From positions 1-32,867 of the forward strand of contig SOKL01000140.1 of NCBI GenBank assembly GCA_004376265.1: DNA of 32,867 nt. Reading direction: 5' to 3'. Both the position numbers and the translations under genes were made by a program. Below are positions 7,510 to 15,629 of this stretch, one piece after another (the first letter of the stretch is position 1; each line of letters starts with the position of its first letter). Origin of the DNA: Candidatus Thorarchaeota archaeon (GTDB lineage Archaea; Asgardarchaeota; Thorarchaeia; Thorarchaeales; Thorarchaeaceae). The notes under the pieces are model-generated. The model saw only the letters and a list, made by a program, of their open reading frames with translations, was not told where the DNA came from and made no database searches.

Positions 7510-8073
7510 ATGGAACCACAAAAGCTTGCAATTGTTGGAGTGATGTTGGTTGTCGTGACTGTTGGTTTGCTCATTGGAGCAGCTTTCATGACATTCCCAG
7601 CAGGTGACGATGATCCACTCACAAAGTATTCCCTTGATCGTGATTTACTGGAACTGGCTCTTCCAGCTCCAAGTGATTGGTCATTTGAAATGTCAGACGG
7701 CACGACTTTATTATTGAGCGACTTACGTGGACAAGTTGTATTAGTTGATTTGATGGCAACCTGGTGCTCAACGTGCAAATTTCAGAATGAATTTCTTGAA
7801 ACCGTAAATGAGAATCTTGCTGGCATAGCTGTAGTTCTCTCATTGTCTGTTGACCTTGGATACGACAATATACCTTCGATGGCACAATACATGGTCGACG
7901 AGGGAGTCACTTGGGCTCACGGACTCGATACCGGCTATTCATTCAATAATTACTTCAATGTAGTATCAATTCCTTCAATGGTTCTCATTGATGCTGATGG
8001 TATATTCAGATACTTTCACATTGGTCTTTGGAGTGCAGCTAGCATCAGTGATATTATTGCAACAATTCTTTAG
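7510..8073 (+). CDS. Membrane-anchored TlpA/ResA-like thioredoxin
   Basis: Thiol-disulfide oxidoreductase of 187 residues anchored by one N-terminal helix (about 7-28), with the redoxin domain outside the membrane. It shows the TlpA-type order: a strand-turn with LLLSDLRGQVVLVDLMATWCSTCK carrying the active CSTC (Cys86, Cys89), then a cis-proline in VVSIPSMVLI (Pro155) and DADGIFRYFHIG. The following gene encodes a CcdA-like electron carrier 15 nt away. Together they form a classical pair that passes reducing equivalents from cytoplasmic thioredoxin to the outside. A BRE/TATA-like AAACCTTTTTATG at about 7399-7411 may be the promoter of the pair. Confidence 0.85.
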   Translation: MEPQKLAIVGVMLVVVTVGLLIGAAFMTFPAGDDDPLTKYSLDRDLLELALPAPSDWSFEMSDGTTLLLSDLRGQVVLVDLMATWCSTCKFQNEFLETVNENLAGIAVVLSLSVDLGYDNIPSMAQYMVDEGVTWAHGLDTGYSFNNYFNVVSIPSMVLIDADGIFRYFHIGLWSAASISDIIATIL

Positions 8074-8088
8074 TTGGGGTAATGTGGA

Positions 8089-8781
8089 GTGCAGGGGATC
8101 ATTGAGGTAGGACTTCTACTTGCTAAACTAGTCGGAGTGTTTGGATCAGGATTATACATTGCAATGTCCCCCTGTCTTTTCCCCCTTCTTCCTCTCTTCT
8201 TACTGAATAGTTTGAAATCAGCAGACAGCCGGAAGCGTAGTGTGCTCGTGACTGCTGTTCTTGTGGTAGGGATACTCAGCTCGCTAGCAATTTTCTTATC
8301 GATTGCATGGTTTATTGGCTCATTGCTGATTCAATATTACATTAGAATCCAAGCTATTTTGGGATTAATCATAATCTTTCTGGGCATTGTGACAATGTCA
8401 ACTACCCTGAAGAACAAGATTGGACTTTCAAGTTTATCCTTCAGATCTCAACCTTCTGCACCCTCAAATTTGAAGAGTGTGTTTTTAGTTGGTTTCGGTT
8501 ATTCTCTTTTGGCAGCCCCCTGTTCAGGTTCAGCAATATTCGGTGTGATTGCACTCTTTGGTGCTGAAACTGGTTTTCTAATCCCTGTATTACTATTCAT
8601 TGTACTCTCAATTGCAGTTTCTATTCCTTACTTCGCAATTGCTGTTGTGACAGGTGAAGCAAGGATGAGGATGGCGATGTCAATTAGCACTCACGCTAGG
8701 AAAGTAGAGATTGTTGCCGGCCTGATACTTATCGTGATAGGGACACTCTTGTTCTCACAACTCTTTGGATTCAGATTTTAG
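8089..8781 (+). CDS. CcdA-type thiol electron-transfer membrane protein
   Basis: Six-helix membrane protein of 230 residues from the CcdA/DsbD-core family, which carries electrons across the membrane through two buried cysteines. The expected cysteine motifs are present: MSPCLFPLLP (Cys29) in the first helix and LLAAPCSGSA (Cys145) in the fourth. Length is normal for CcdA. GTG 8089 follows the TlpA-like gene by 15 nt and is preceded by GTGGA. The pairing with a TlpA-like partner supports export of reducing power to an extracellular thioredoxin. The final acceptor (cytochrome c maturation or protein thiols) cannot be told from the window. Confidence 0.85.
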   Translation: MQGIIEVGLLLAKLVGVFGSGLYIAMSPCLFPLLPLFLLNSLKSADSRKRSVLVTAVLVVGILSSLAIFLSIAWFIGSLLIQYYIRIQAILGLIIIFLGIVTMSTTLKNKIGLSSLSFRSQPSAPSNLKSVFLVGFGYSLLAAPCSGSAIFGVIALFGAETGFLIPVLLFIVLSIAVSIPYFAIAVVTGEARMRMAMSISTHARKVEIVAGLILIVIGTLLFSQLFGFRF

Positions 8782-8829
8782 CTGTAATCGTATTTGTAGA
8801 ATCCTTTGAGTCATCCCTTTGAGAAGCGC

Positions 8830-9588
8830 TTATGTAAAGAGATTCTCAGAATCGGATCGCAAGATTTGAGTTGCTGACCCATCCCCGTAATCGAATTTGA
8901 TTCCTCGAACAATGACAACAGGTATGCCTTCTCCAGCTTGACCCATCACCAGCTCTGTAGCTGCTGCGACTTGATCTGCAAGACAGACAAGAGACCCTTG
9001 CAACTCATGTCCATGGAGGTCTTTCTTTCCAACATTGTATTTGAAAGGGGACATACCTGCTACACCGATTGCTAAATTGACTGCTCCCTTTCTCCAAGGT
9101 CTACCCTGTGTGTCAGTAATAATAACAGGAACCTTGAAGCCCATCTTTTCCGAAAGAACATCGCTGATGCTTCGTGCAGTTTTGTCAGGATCATCAGGTA
9201 ATGCCGTGAGCATGTTGGGTGGTGCATTGCTCTCATCCACCCCAGAGAAATCAGTGATAATACCGTGCTGGGTTTTTGTTATCAATACTGGTTTCTCTCT
9301 CAATATTTCCCTTGCTTCTTTGAGTGCCACTTCAACCCTCTCAGGTGAGGAACCTATTTCTTCAGAAATTTCTCTGGCTCTATCTGATGCTTCTACATCT
9401 TCTAAGTGGTACAACTTGCCCTCTGCAATTGAGATGATTGAATGAGTGACAACAACAATATCCCCAGAATGAAGTTCAATTGATTGCTCATCAAATACCG
9501 AAATGATGAGGTTTGGAATATCATCTCCAGTATGAACCAAGGGAAATCCAACAAGAGGGATCAGTTCAATTCTGTTGTCATTCATCAT
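8830..9588 (-). CDS. cofE: Coenzyme F420-0:L-glutamate ligase
   Basis: GTP-dependent ligase of 252 residues that adds gamma-linked glutamates to coenzyme F420-0 in the cytoplasm. Family hallmarks are ELIPLVGFPLVHTGDD near the start, GDIVVVTHSIISIAEG (42-57), GVDESNAP (116-123), IITDTQGRPWRKGAVNLAIG (156-175) and DLHGHEL (190-196). Length fits the single-domain archaeal CofE, without the bacterial FbiB nitroreductase extension. The start ATGATG at 9588 overlaps the upstream ECF-type gene by 11 nt, so translation is probably coupled. Other F420 genes are not in the window. Confidence 0.93.
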   Translation of the reverse strand: MMNDNRIELIPLVGFPLVHTGDDIPNLIISVFDEQSIELHSGDIVVVTHSIISIAEGKLYHLEDVEASDRAREISEEIGSSPERVEVALKEAREILREKPVLITKTQHGIITDFSGVDESNAPPNMLTALPDDPDKTARSISDVLSEKMGFKVPVIITDTQGRPWRKGAVNLAIGVAGMSPFKYNVGKKDLHGHELQGSLVCLADQVAAATELVMGQAGEGIPVVIVRGIKFDYGDGSATQILRSDSENLFT

Positions 9589-10213
9589 TAACTAATTCAA
9601 GCTCTTCCTCTGATATCTCTTCGTACTTGCCTTCACTTCCAAATCTGTATTTTCCAAGACCTGCCTGAATAGCGAGACTCTCGGGAATCATTTGGTATAG
9701 CAGAGTGCCACCTATGACATTGATAGCAGCTTGAAGAACGTTCCAAGGCATGTAAATTACAGATGCACCAATTGCGATATCTACAGGCATGTATCCAAAG
9801 ATAGTGAATAGGAAGATATTCCCGAAGTACATTCCAATTGATCGAAAAATACATGCCGAAACTAGATACACTACTAATCTCCATTTCCAGCTGACTTTAC
9901 GGTTTCTCATTGCTAATTTGGCAATGATTAATCCTAACAATGTGAACATCTCAGCTAGCAACTTGAATGCTGCACCGGAAAAGTTCCTGTATGCAATGAA
10001 AACCCACATTACTCCTACAGCGAGTACAGAAAACATCATTCCTAGTCCGAGGAAAATAATCAAAATCGGGATTCCTGTCCAATCAATAGTGAAGTTGGGG
10101 ATAGGAGTATAGAAGTCAGTCAAACCAACTATCGGAAAAATCTCAAGAGCAATTATGATCGATGTGAAGATGGCTAGAAGTGCAATACTTTTGGAGTCGG
10201 TTCGAACTTTCAA
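9578..10213 (-). CDS. ECF-type transporter S component-like membrane protein (RibU-like)
   Basis: Integral membrane protein of 211 residues with five or six helices and a charged Glu-rich C-terminal tail, the size and shape of a substrate-binding S component of ECF transporters. Helix 1 (SIALLAIFTSIIIALEIFPI), the short loop IPNFTIDWTGIPILI and the long later helices resemble the RibU group. No EcfA ATPases or EcfT are nearby, so a shared energy module elsewhere would be needed. The start is TTG 10213 with GGAG 9 nt upstream and a TATA-like CCCTTTTATC near 10272-10282. Overlap with cofE suggests a flavin- or deazaflavin-related substrate, which is inference. Confidence 0.65.
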   Translation of the reverse strand: MKVRTDSKSIALLAIFTSIIIALEIFPIVGLTDFYTPIPNFTIDWTGIPILIIFLGLGMMFSVLAVGVMWVFIAYRNFSGAAFKLLAEMFTLLGLIIAKLAMRNRKVSWKWRLVVYLVSACIFRSIGMYFGNIFLFTIFGYMPVDIAIGASVIYMPWNVLQAAINVIGGTLLYQMIPESLAIQAGLGKYRFGSEGKYEEISEEELELVNDE

Positions 10214-10314
10214 TATCTACTCTCCAGATATAATTGCCCAATGAGGCTTGAAGTTGCGCTTTACACTTCCGAGATAAAAGGGCATTGCATAGTTTATTCT
10301 GGTTGATTTATGAG

Positions 10315-10345
10315 AAAAAAGGAGCCCCCGAGCATCAAATCGGGG
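10315..10345 (-). terminator. Hairpin terminator after zinc-finger gene
   Basis: Read on the minus strand, CCCCGA-n8-TCGGGG (stems 10340-10345 and 10326-10331) is followed by CTCC and six T (10320-10315). This stem plus U-run lies 18 nt past the stop of the zinc-finger microgene and fits an intrinsic-style terminator. It would also shield the ECF/cofE promoter region from read-through. Confidence 0.65.
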
Positions 10346-10362
10346 ACACAATTGTCTAAATC

Positions 10363-10470
10363 TTATTTGTGCTTGGGGTGCGTTTCCAAGGAGTGTCTCT
10401 TCATCTCATCTTGAGATTCGAAACGTTTTCCACAGAGCCGACACTCAAATGTTTCTAATCGTTTATCCAT
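10363..10470 (-). CDS. C2H2 zinc-finger microprotein (35 residues)
   Basis: A 35-residue frame from ATG 10470 to TAA 10363 encodes a single classical zinc finger, FECRLCGKRF then MKRHSLETH. Ligands are Cys10, Cys13, His26 and His31 (C-x2-C-x12-H-x4-H), with the conserved Phe between them. Almost the whole protein is the finger, with a few basic residues on each side. An intergenic hairpin with a T-run follows it at 10345-10315, and an A/T-rich region with inverted repeats precedes it, so it appears to be an independent transcription unit. Single C2H2 proteins of this size occur in archaea and are thought to bind nucleic acid. The target is unknown. It is divergent from the surface-protein gene at 10614. 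Confidence 0.8.
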   Translation of the reverse strand: MDKRLETFECRLCGKRFESQDEMKRHSLETHPKHK

Positions 10471-10483
10471 GATAAATCAATTT

Positions 10484-10606
10484 AACTATTGTTAATGATA
10501 GTTATTAACTTTTCGATAAATGATAATAAGGTGGACCTATATTTTACAAAGTCTACACAAGAAGTATTCATAACAATTCAATTGAATATTGTTCTCCGAG
10601 GTGAGG
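10484..10606. promoter_or_regulatory. Divergent promoter region with palindromes and strong ribosome-binding site
   Basis: Between the zinc-finger start (10470) and the surface-protein start (10614) the DNA is very A/T-rich. It holds AACTAT-n8-ATAGTT (10484-10503), a TATA-like CTATATTTTAC near 10537-10547, the perfect 12-bp palindrome ATTCAATTGAAT (10576-10587) flanked by AACAA/TTGTT, and an unusually good ribosome-binding site GAGGTGAGG (10598-10606), 7 nt before ATG 10614. Most other genes here lack such a site. The operator role is inferred from symmetry and position. Confidence 0.5.
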
Positions 10607-10613
10607 ATGTGCT

Positions 10614-12935
10614 ATGACGCACGTCAACAAGAAGATGATATTAGGTTTAGCAGTTTCGTTTGCTTTCTTATTCGGAACACTTGCCGCCCCGGTTTCCGCT
10701 CTTCAGATAAATTTAGTAATTAATCAATACAATCAAGCATATGCCTCAGGCGCTAACAACCACACCTACATGTACGTTGAGCCTGATCCATTAAACTTTG
10801 TATCAAGAAGTTTGATGCATGTGAATGAAAATTTGGATTATACAACCTATTGGTTTGATGGAACGGGATGGAATTCTCCTGACAGTTCTCGAGCTGAGGG
10901 TACAAATGCCCCATTCCAGTGGACATCATTCAATAGTTGGACTACTGGTCCATTCGATAATCCGGTACTTCTTCCTACGTTCTTCGATTTTGAAGCATCA
11001 GAGGGAAGCGACCACGTTATCAACACAACGTTAGAAACACGAACTTTCGGACTCACATTTGGTCAGGATACTCCAGTGCTTGCTAATACTGGGTACTCAT
11101 ATTTTGGTACGCTAGGCATCAGCGGACAAGAGTTTGTCCATTTGACCATTGACAGTAGGCAAGATGCTGTATCATGGTCTGTAGGGGTCATCGATCCTGA
11201 GGGTCGATTTATTACGGTGATTGGAGGCTCAGGCGGTGACATTCTGACTATTCCATTCAAACCTACAATAGCAGGAACTTACTATATAATTCTCGAGGCC
11301 AATCCTTCAGTTGGTACCTTTGCTCTGTTTAATCTATTACCAGTAGCTGTTGCGCCACAGGTCATAGCAGCAGGCAATATTATCACAGGCGAATTACCAA
11401 CGGGTGAAATTGTTTCGAGAAGTGATACAGGTAGTTGGGTACATCAGGAAATGGCTCCAACCGTTCATACATACAAGGTGGAATCTCCCAATGATGTAGC
11501 CTCCTTGACCTATGCTTTCAACTACCCCAGCGGAATTTTGCCCATCACTCAAATGCACGGTATCTTTTTCACTAGCAGTGAATTTGAGTACGGCTACAAT
11601 GGTGGATTTCGATACGAAGACGGCATTGGTTTTCCAGGCAACGGTGAGTACTTCTTCAGAGGTGGTCCGTATTATGTTACTGTAATCGGTGGCGATGGAA
11701 CTGAATACACGCTCTATCATCAAGCTAATAGTCATGGCGCACTACCATTGAACGAAGAATTCCAGTTTGAGAACTATATTGGTGCAGCAGTCACTCATGC
11801 CTACACACTTGACATTGTAAATGCGTCCATTCTCAGAATGAATTCCACAGCATCAGGTGGAGAACTTTCCGTCAGATTAATTGGTGCCTTCGAGGATGGA
11901 TACCGAACTGATCAAGCAATCAGTTTTGGTGCAGATCTCCTGACTTCAGATGAGTATTATTTGCCGCCAGGTGAATATCTGGTTGAAATGGAAGTCTCAA
12001 ACAACGTGAACGAATGGGTTGAGTTCAACCTCGGTCAAATCGTAGATGCAACAACAACTGAAATCGTCGATGTGGGTGGATTCTTTGTAAACACTGACAT
12101 CTTCCAGATGTACAATATGACAATCTTCCTGAACAATGAAGACAACGTCACTGTTGGTCTTGATGTTACCATCTATGATGCCTCAGGTCGAGAAATGTAT
12201 AGTGCTGGAATGCTCATTGCAAACCGGTGGGACGGATCTCAGATACAACCGCATCCAACCTACTGGGCCAATTCAACTTTCAACTATGCCGGTCACGACT
12301 GGTCTGATAGTGCATTCGTTGGAGTATGTGCCTATTTAGTCAATAACAATACAGAAATACCTGCTACGAACGGCTACGAAGACTACCCGCTTGACTTAAC
12401 AATTCAATGGACAAACAGGTTGAACGACTATTTCGTGAACATTGAGAGTCTTGATGTGAGCACCTCAGCTGCATCTTACAATTTCTCATTACCGCTTCCG
12501 GGGAGTTCGAATGAATTCCATGGTTTGGTATTAAACACGACACCCGGGACTTGGTACAATGTATCTGTGATGTCTGCTGACATTGGGGGGCGTTTTGTAA
12601 CTCTCTATAGTGGATACGATGGAAGAACTCATACTACAGGTTGGACCGATCTCAATGACGCGTATGTTGGAGTAACACAGGATTACTCAATCCAATTTGG
12701 CGCAATATCTGATAATCTGTTGTTGGAATTTCAATTAACACGAAATCAAGCAGTCGATGGATTCCTCTATGTTCTGATTACACCAATGGAAACTAATCCG
12801 CTAGTGTTTGATGAGATAGCACCACTTGGACCTGATATCCTCGCAGTTCTTGGAGGTGTCGCTGTACCAGCAGTCATTGGTGTAGGAGTCATTGTAATCG
12901 TCTACATTGTGTATGTCAAGAAGTTCAAGAAGTAG
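10614..12935 (+). CDS. Large secreted surface protein with C-terminal membrane anchor
   Basis: Cell-surface protein of 773 residues. It has a signal peptide (KK at 5-6, hydrophobic core about 9-26, cleavage near VSA-LQ around 29-30), a long beta-rich ectodomain with many Asn-x-Ser/Thr sequons, and one C-terminal membrane helix (about 740-766) ending KKFKK. Segments such as SWSVGVIDPEGRFITVIGG, GTYYIILEANPSVGTFALFN and GGPYYVTVIGGDGTEYTLY look like repeated beta-sandwich units of the kind that bind or pack at the cell surface. No catalytic motif was found. A strong ribosome-binding site and a robust terminator frame the gene as an independent, probably well-expressed unit. Function unknown. 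Confidence 0.82.
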   Translation: MTHVNKKMILGLAVSFAFLFGTLAAPVSALQINLVINQYNQAYASGANNHTYMYVEPDPLNFVSRSLMHVNENLDYTTYWFDGTGWNSPDSSRAEGTNAPFQWTSFNSWTTGPFDNPVLLPTFFDFEASEGSDHVINTTLETRTFGLTFGQDTPVLANTGYSYFGTLGISGQEFVHLTIDSRQDAVSWSVGVIDPEGRFITVIGGSGGDILTIPFKPTIAGTYYIILEANPSVGTFALFNLLPVAVAPQVIAAGNIITGELPTGEIVSRSDTGSWVHQEMAPTVHTYKVESPNDVASLTYAFNYPSGILPITQMHGIFFTSSEFEYGYNGGFRYEDGIGFPGNGEYFFRGGPYYVTVIGGDGTEYTLYHQANSHGALPLNEEFQFENYIGAAVTHAYTLDIVNASILRMNSTASGGELSVRLIGAFEDGYRTDQAISFGADLLTSDEYYLPPGEYLVEMEVSNNVNEWVEFNLGQIVDATTTEIVDVGGFFVNTDIFQMYNMTIFLNNEDNVTVGLDVTIYDASGREMYSAGMLIANRWDGSQIQPHPTYWANSTFNYAGHDWSDSAFVGVCAYLVNNNTEIPATNGYEDYPLDLTIQWTNRLNDYFVNIESLDVSTSAASYNFSLPLPGSSNEFHGLVLNTTPGTWYNVSVMSADIGGRFVTLYSGYDGRTHTTGWTDLNDAYVGVTQDYSIQFGAISDNLLLEFQLTRNQAVDGFLYVLITPMETNPLVFDEIAPLGPDILAVLGGVAVPAVIGVGVIVIVYIVYVKKFKK

Positions 12936-12943
12936 AATCGAGA

Positions 12944-12983
12944 ATCGATCCGGTGATGTACCGGGTCGATACCTTTCTTTTTT
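12944..12983 (+). terminator. Strong hairpin terminator
   Basis: ATCGATCCGGT (12944-12954) pairs with ACCGGGTCGAT (12960-12970) around a 5-nt loop, 11 pairs with one T-G wobble, followed by ACCTTTCTTTTTT (12971-12983). It lies 8 nt after the stop of the surface-protein gene. Confidence 0.85.
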
Positions 12984-13060
12984 CAGTTTCATATCATCAA
13001 AGTAACTCTTGCCCATTGATTCATATCCAAAAATTGACTTGTCTATAATAGGGAGATTCT

Positions 13061-13807
13061 ATGTCAGTTGATTGGTTCGAAGATGATTCGCTGTGGAAGT
13101 TAATGGAGCCAGTGCTGTTCACTGAGGCGCGTCTAGCTCATACACCTGCAGAGGTTGATTCAATCAAGTCACTTTGCAAAATCCTACAAGAGGATACGAT
13201 TCTCGATATGTGTTGTGGCGTTGGTAGACACTCCTTAGAGTTAGCGAGGAGAGGACACAAGGTTGTGGGAGTTGATCGAACTAGACTATACATCGAAAAG
13301 GCTATCACGAACGCAAAAAAAGAAAATCTGGACATCGAATTCGTACAAGATGATATGCGCACTTTCTATCGAAAGAACTCGTTTGATGTTGTCTTGAGTA
13401 TGTTCACATCTTTCAGTTATTTTGACGACCACGAAGAACAGATGCTTGTTCTTCGGAATATTTATTCATCTCTCAGAGTTGGAGGCCGGTTCATTCTCGA
13501 ATCTGCTGGAAAAGAAATCCTAGCTCGGATATTTATGAGACAGAATTGGTCTGAATGGCCGCATGGCTTCATGATGGAAGAAAGAGAACCAATCGAGAAC
13601 TGGAGTAAGATGCATAACAAATGGATTTTCGTTGAGAGAGATGGTTCAGTTCACAGATGGGAAGTGATTCATTGGATATATTCAGGGTCTGAAATCAATG
13701 AAATGTTGGAGAGTGTTGGTTTCTCCGATGTACGGGTGTTTGGAGGTCTTGATGGAGGACCGTATGACAATGAAGCCACGAGGCTTGTAGTTGTGGCTAC
13801 AAAGTAA
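13061..13807 (+). CDS. Class I SAM-dependent methyltransferase
   Basis: Cytoplasmic methyltransferase of 248 residues with a Rossmann-type SAM fold. Motif I is ILDMCCGVGRHSLELA (about 47-62), with the acidic residue ending strand 2 in VVGVDRT, then FVQDDMRTF for the adenine-contact region and FDVVLSMFTSFSYF for motif IV, followed by LRVGGRFILES. The C-terminal half (WIFVERDGSVHRWEVIHWIYSGSEINEMLESVGF) resembles the uncharacterised small-molecule methyltransferase group. The substrate is not predictable. GGGAG lies 7 nt before ATG 13061. It runs in the same direction as adenine deaminase, 55 nt apart. Confidence 0.82.
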   Translation: MSVDWFEDDSLWKLMEPVLFTEARLAHTPAEVDSIKSLCKILQEDTILDMCCGVGRHSLELARRGHKVVGVDRTRLYIEKAITNAKKENLDIEFVQDDMRTFYRKNSFDVVLSMFTSFSYFDDHEEQMLVLRNIYSSLRVGGRFILESAGKEILARIFMRQNWSEWPHGFMMEEREPIENWSKMHNKWIFVERDGSVHRWEVIHWIYSGSEINEMLESVGFSDVRVFGGLDGGPYDNEATRLVVVATK

Positions 13808-13862
13808 GCTCTTTGGAAACCCTTTTCATTGATATCGCTTAAAGCAAATGGAGTGAGAAGAT

Positions 13863-15608
13863 ATGTTTCTAACACGTTCCGATGACTACCCACTTGAACA
13901 AATGATTGATGTTGCAGCTGGAAGGACCCGTGCAGATCTTGTTTTGAAGAACGCCAACGTTGTGAACGTGTTTTCGGGTGAGGTCACTAAGGGTGATATT
14001 GCTATTCACCGTGAGTATATTGCTGGAATCGGTGATTATGTGGGAAATGAGGTGATTGACCTCAAAGGAAAGTATGTAACGCCTTCTTTCATTGATGGTC
14101 ATGTGCATGTAGAATCATCAATGGTCATGCCAATCCAGTATGCCCGTGCTGTTGTGCCACACGGAACTGGTTCAGTGATAGCCGACCCACATGAGATTGC
14201 AAACGTATTAGGAACTGAGGGTATTCTATACATGAGTAAAAGCATGCGAGGAGGACCTCTCGAGTTTTACATGATGCTACCATCGTGTGTTCCATCTACA
14301 GATCTCGAAACAAATGGCGTTGCTTTAGATTTCCTCGATATCAAGCCTCTCATGACAGAGCATTATGTCCTGGGTCTTGCCGAAGCCATGAATTATCCTG
14401 GCGTTATCTATCGTGACCCTGATATTCTAGAGAAGATTCAAGTTGCTCTCAGAATGGGTAAGATGATTGATGGTCATGCTCCAAATCTACAAGGTCTAGA
14501 TCTCAACGCCTATGTATCTGCACGAATAACATCTGACCACGAATGTATTGATATTGATGAAGCAAGAACAAAGCTCGCAGCAGGGATGCACATTCATATT
14601 CGTGAGGGCTCTACTGCAAAGAACCTGACAAATTTAGCTCCTTTGATGCAACCACACACTGCGATGTTCTGTAGTTTTGTAACCGATGACAGAAATACAC
14701 TCGACATACTTGAACGTGGTCATATCGATAGCATGATTCGTGACGCTATTGAATTAGGAGTTGACCCAGTTTTAGCTATTAAAGTCGCAACAATTTCAAC
14801 AGCTAGACATTACGGTCTCCAGTATGTTGGTGCCATAGCACCCGGTTACCATGCTGACGTCGTAGTTCTTGATTCCCTTGAAAAAATCAACGTAGAGATG
14901 GTCTTCAAACAAGGAATTCTGGTTGCGAAAGATGGTAAGATGATTCAGGAATTTGGAGTGGAGGAACAACCCCGTCTGAGACGCTCTGTAAACATCCACT
15001 ACTTAGAACCAGAAGATTTCCAAGTTAAGGCTCGTGGAGACCAGATGAATGTCATAGGAATGATTCCCGATCAGGTGACCACGGAGCGTTTGATTGAGGA
15101 CACAAAGGTCGTTGATGGTCTCGTTGTACCAGATATCGATCGAGATATAGTGAAAGTAGCAATCATTGAGCGACACAATGCTTCAGAACCTCGAGCTATC
15201 GGATTTGTGAAAGGGATGGGCATCAAGGATGGAGCGATGGTGTCATCTATTGCACATGATAGTCATAACATAGTAGTAGTTGCAACAAATGACAGAGACC
15301 TCATTGAGGCTGCAATACAAATTGTGCGAATGCAGGGTGGTATCGCCATTGCGAAAGATGGGAAGATAATCGAATCGTTACCTCTACCTATTGCTGGACT
15401 CATGTCTGATCAACCAATAGAACATGTCAGTGAGAAATTGAAGGACCTCAAGAGAGCCGCACAAACCCTGGGAACTCCATTGGAAGAGCCCTTTATGGCC
15501 ATGTCTTTTCTATCATTACCAGTGATTCCCAAACTTAAGATAACTGATCTTGGCTTGGTTGACGTTGAGAGGTTTCGGTTGATTGATCTCTTTGATGTTA
15601 CAAGCTAG
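13863..15608 (+). CDS. ade: Adenine deaminase
   Basis: Converts adenine to hypoxanthine and ammonia in purine salvage (EC 3.5.4.2, Ade family of the amidohydrolase superfamily). At 581 residues it has the typical full length. The N-terminal metal motif FIDGHVHVESSM (His80, His82) is the specific Ade signature. It is followed by SVIADPHEIANVLG, GLAEAMNYPGV, DGHAPNLQG and SDHE in the expected order. The C-terminal Ade-specific domain includes AIIERHNASEPRAIGFVKG, SSIAHDSHNIVVVA and LPIAGLMS. ATG 13863 has GGAGTGAG upstream. Ade is common in archaea as a route into the hypoxanthine/guanine pool. Confidence 0.95.
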   Translation: MFLTRSDDYPLEQMIDVAAGRTRADLVLKNANVVNVFSGEVTKGDIAIHREYIAGIGDYVGNEVIDLKGKYVTPSFIDGHVHVESSMVMPIQYARAVVPHGTGSVIADPHEIANVLGTEGILYMSKSMRGGPLEFYMMLPSCVPSTDLETNGVALDFLDIKPLMTEHYVLGLAEAMNYPGVIYRDPDILEKIQVALRMGKMIDGHAPNLQGLDLNAYVSARITSDHECIDIDEARTKLAAGMHIHIREGSTAKNLTNLAPLMQPHTAMFCSFVTDDRNTLDILERGHIDSMIRDAIELGVDPVLAIKVATISTARHYGLQYVGAIAPGYHADVVVLDSLEKINVEMVFKQGILVAKDGKMIQEFGVEEQPRLRRSVNIHYLEPEDFQVKARGDQMNVIGMIPDQVTTERLIEDTKVVDGLVVPDIDRDIVKVAIIERHNASEPRAIGFVKGMGIKDGAMVSSIAHDSHNIVVVATNDRDLIEAAIQIVRMQGGIAIAKDGKIIESLPLPIAGLMSDQPIEHVSEKLKDLKRAAQTLGTPLEEPFMAMSFLSLPVIPKLKITDLGLVDVERFRLIDLFDVTS

Positions 15609-15629
15609 ATGTTGTCCCTCATTTCCTGA

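Noticed and set aside
9035-9445. 136-codon open frame on the plus strand inside cofE
   Set aside because: Antisense to a clearly recognised enzyme with all motifs. No promoter or ribosome-binding site.
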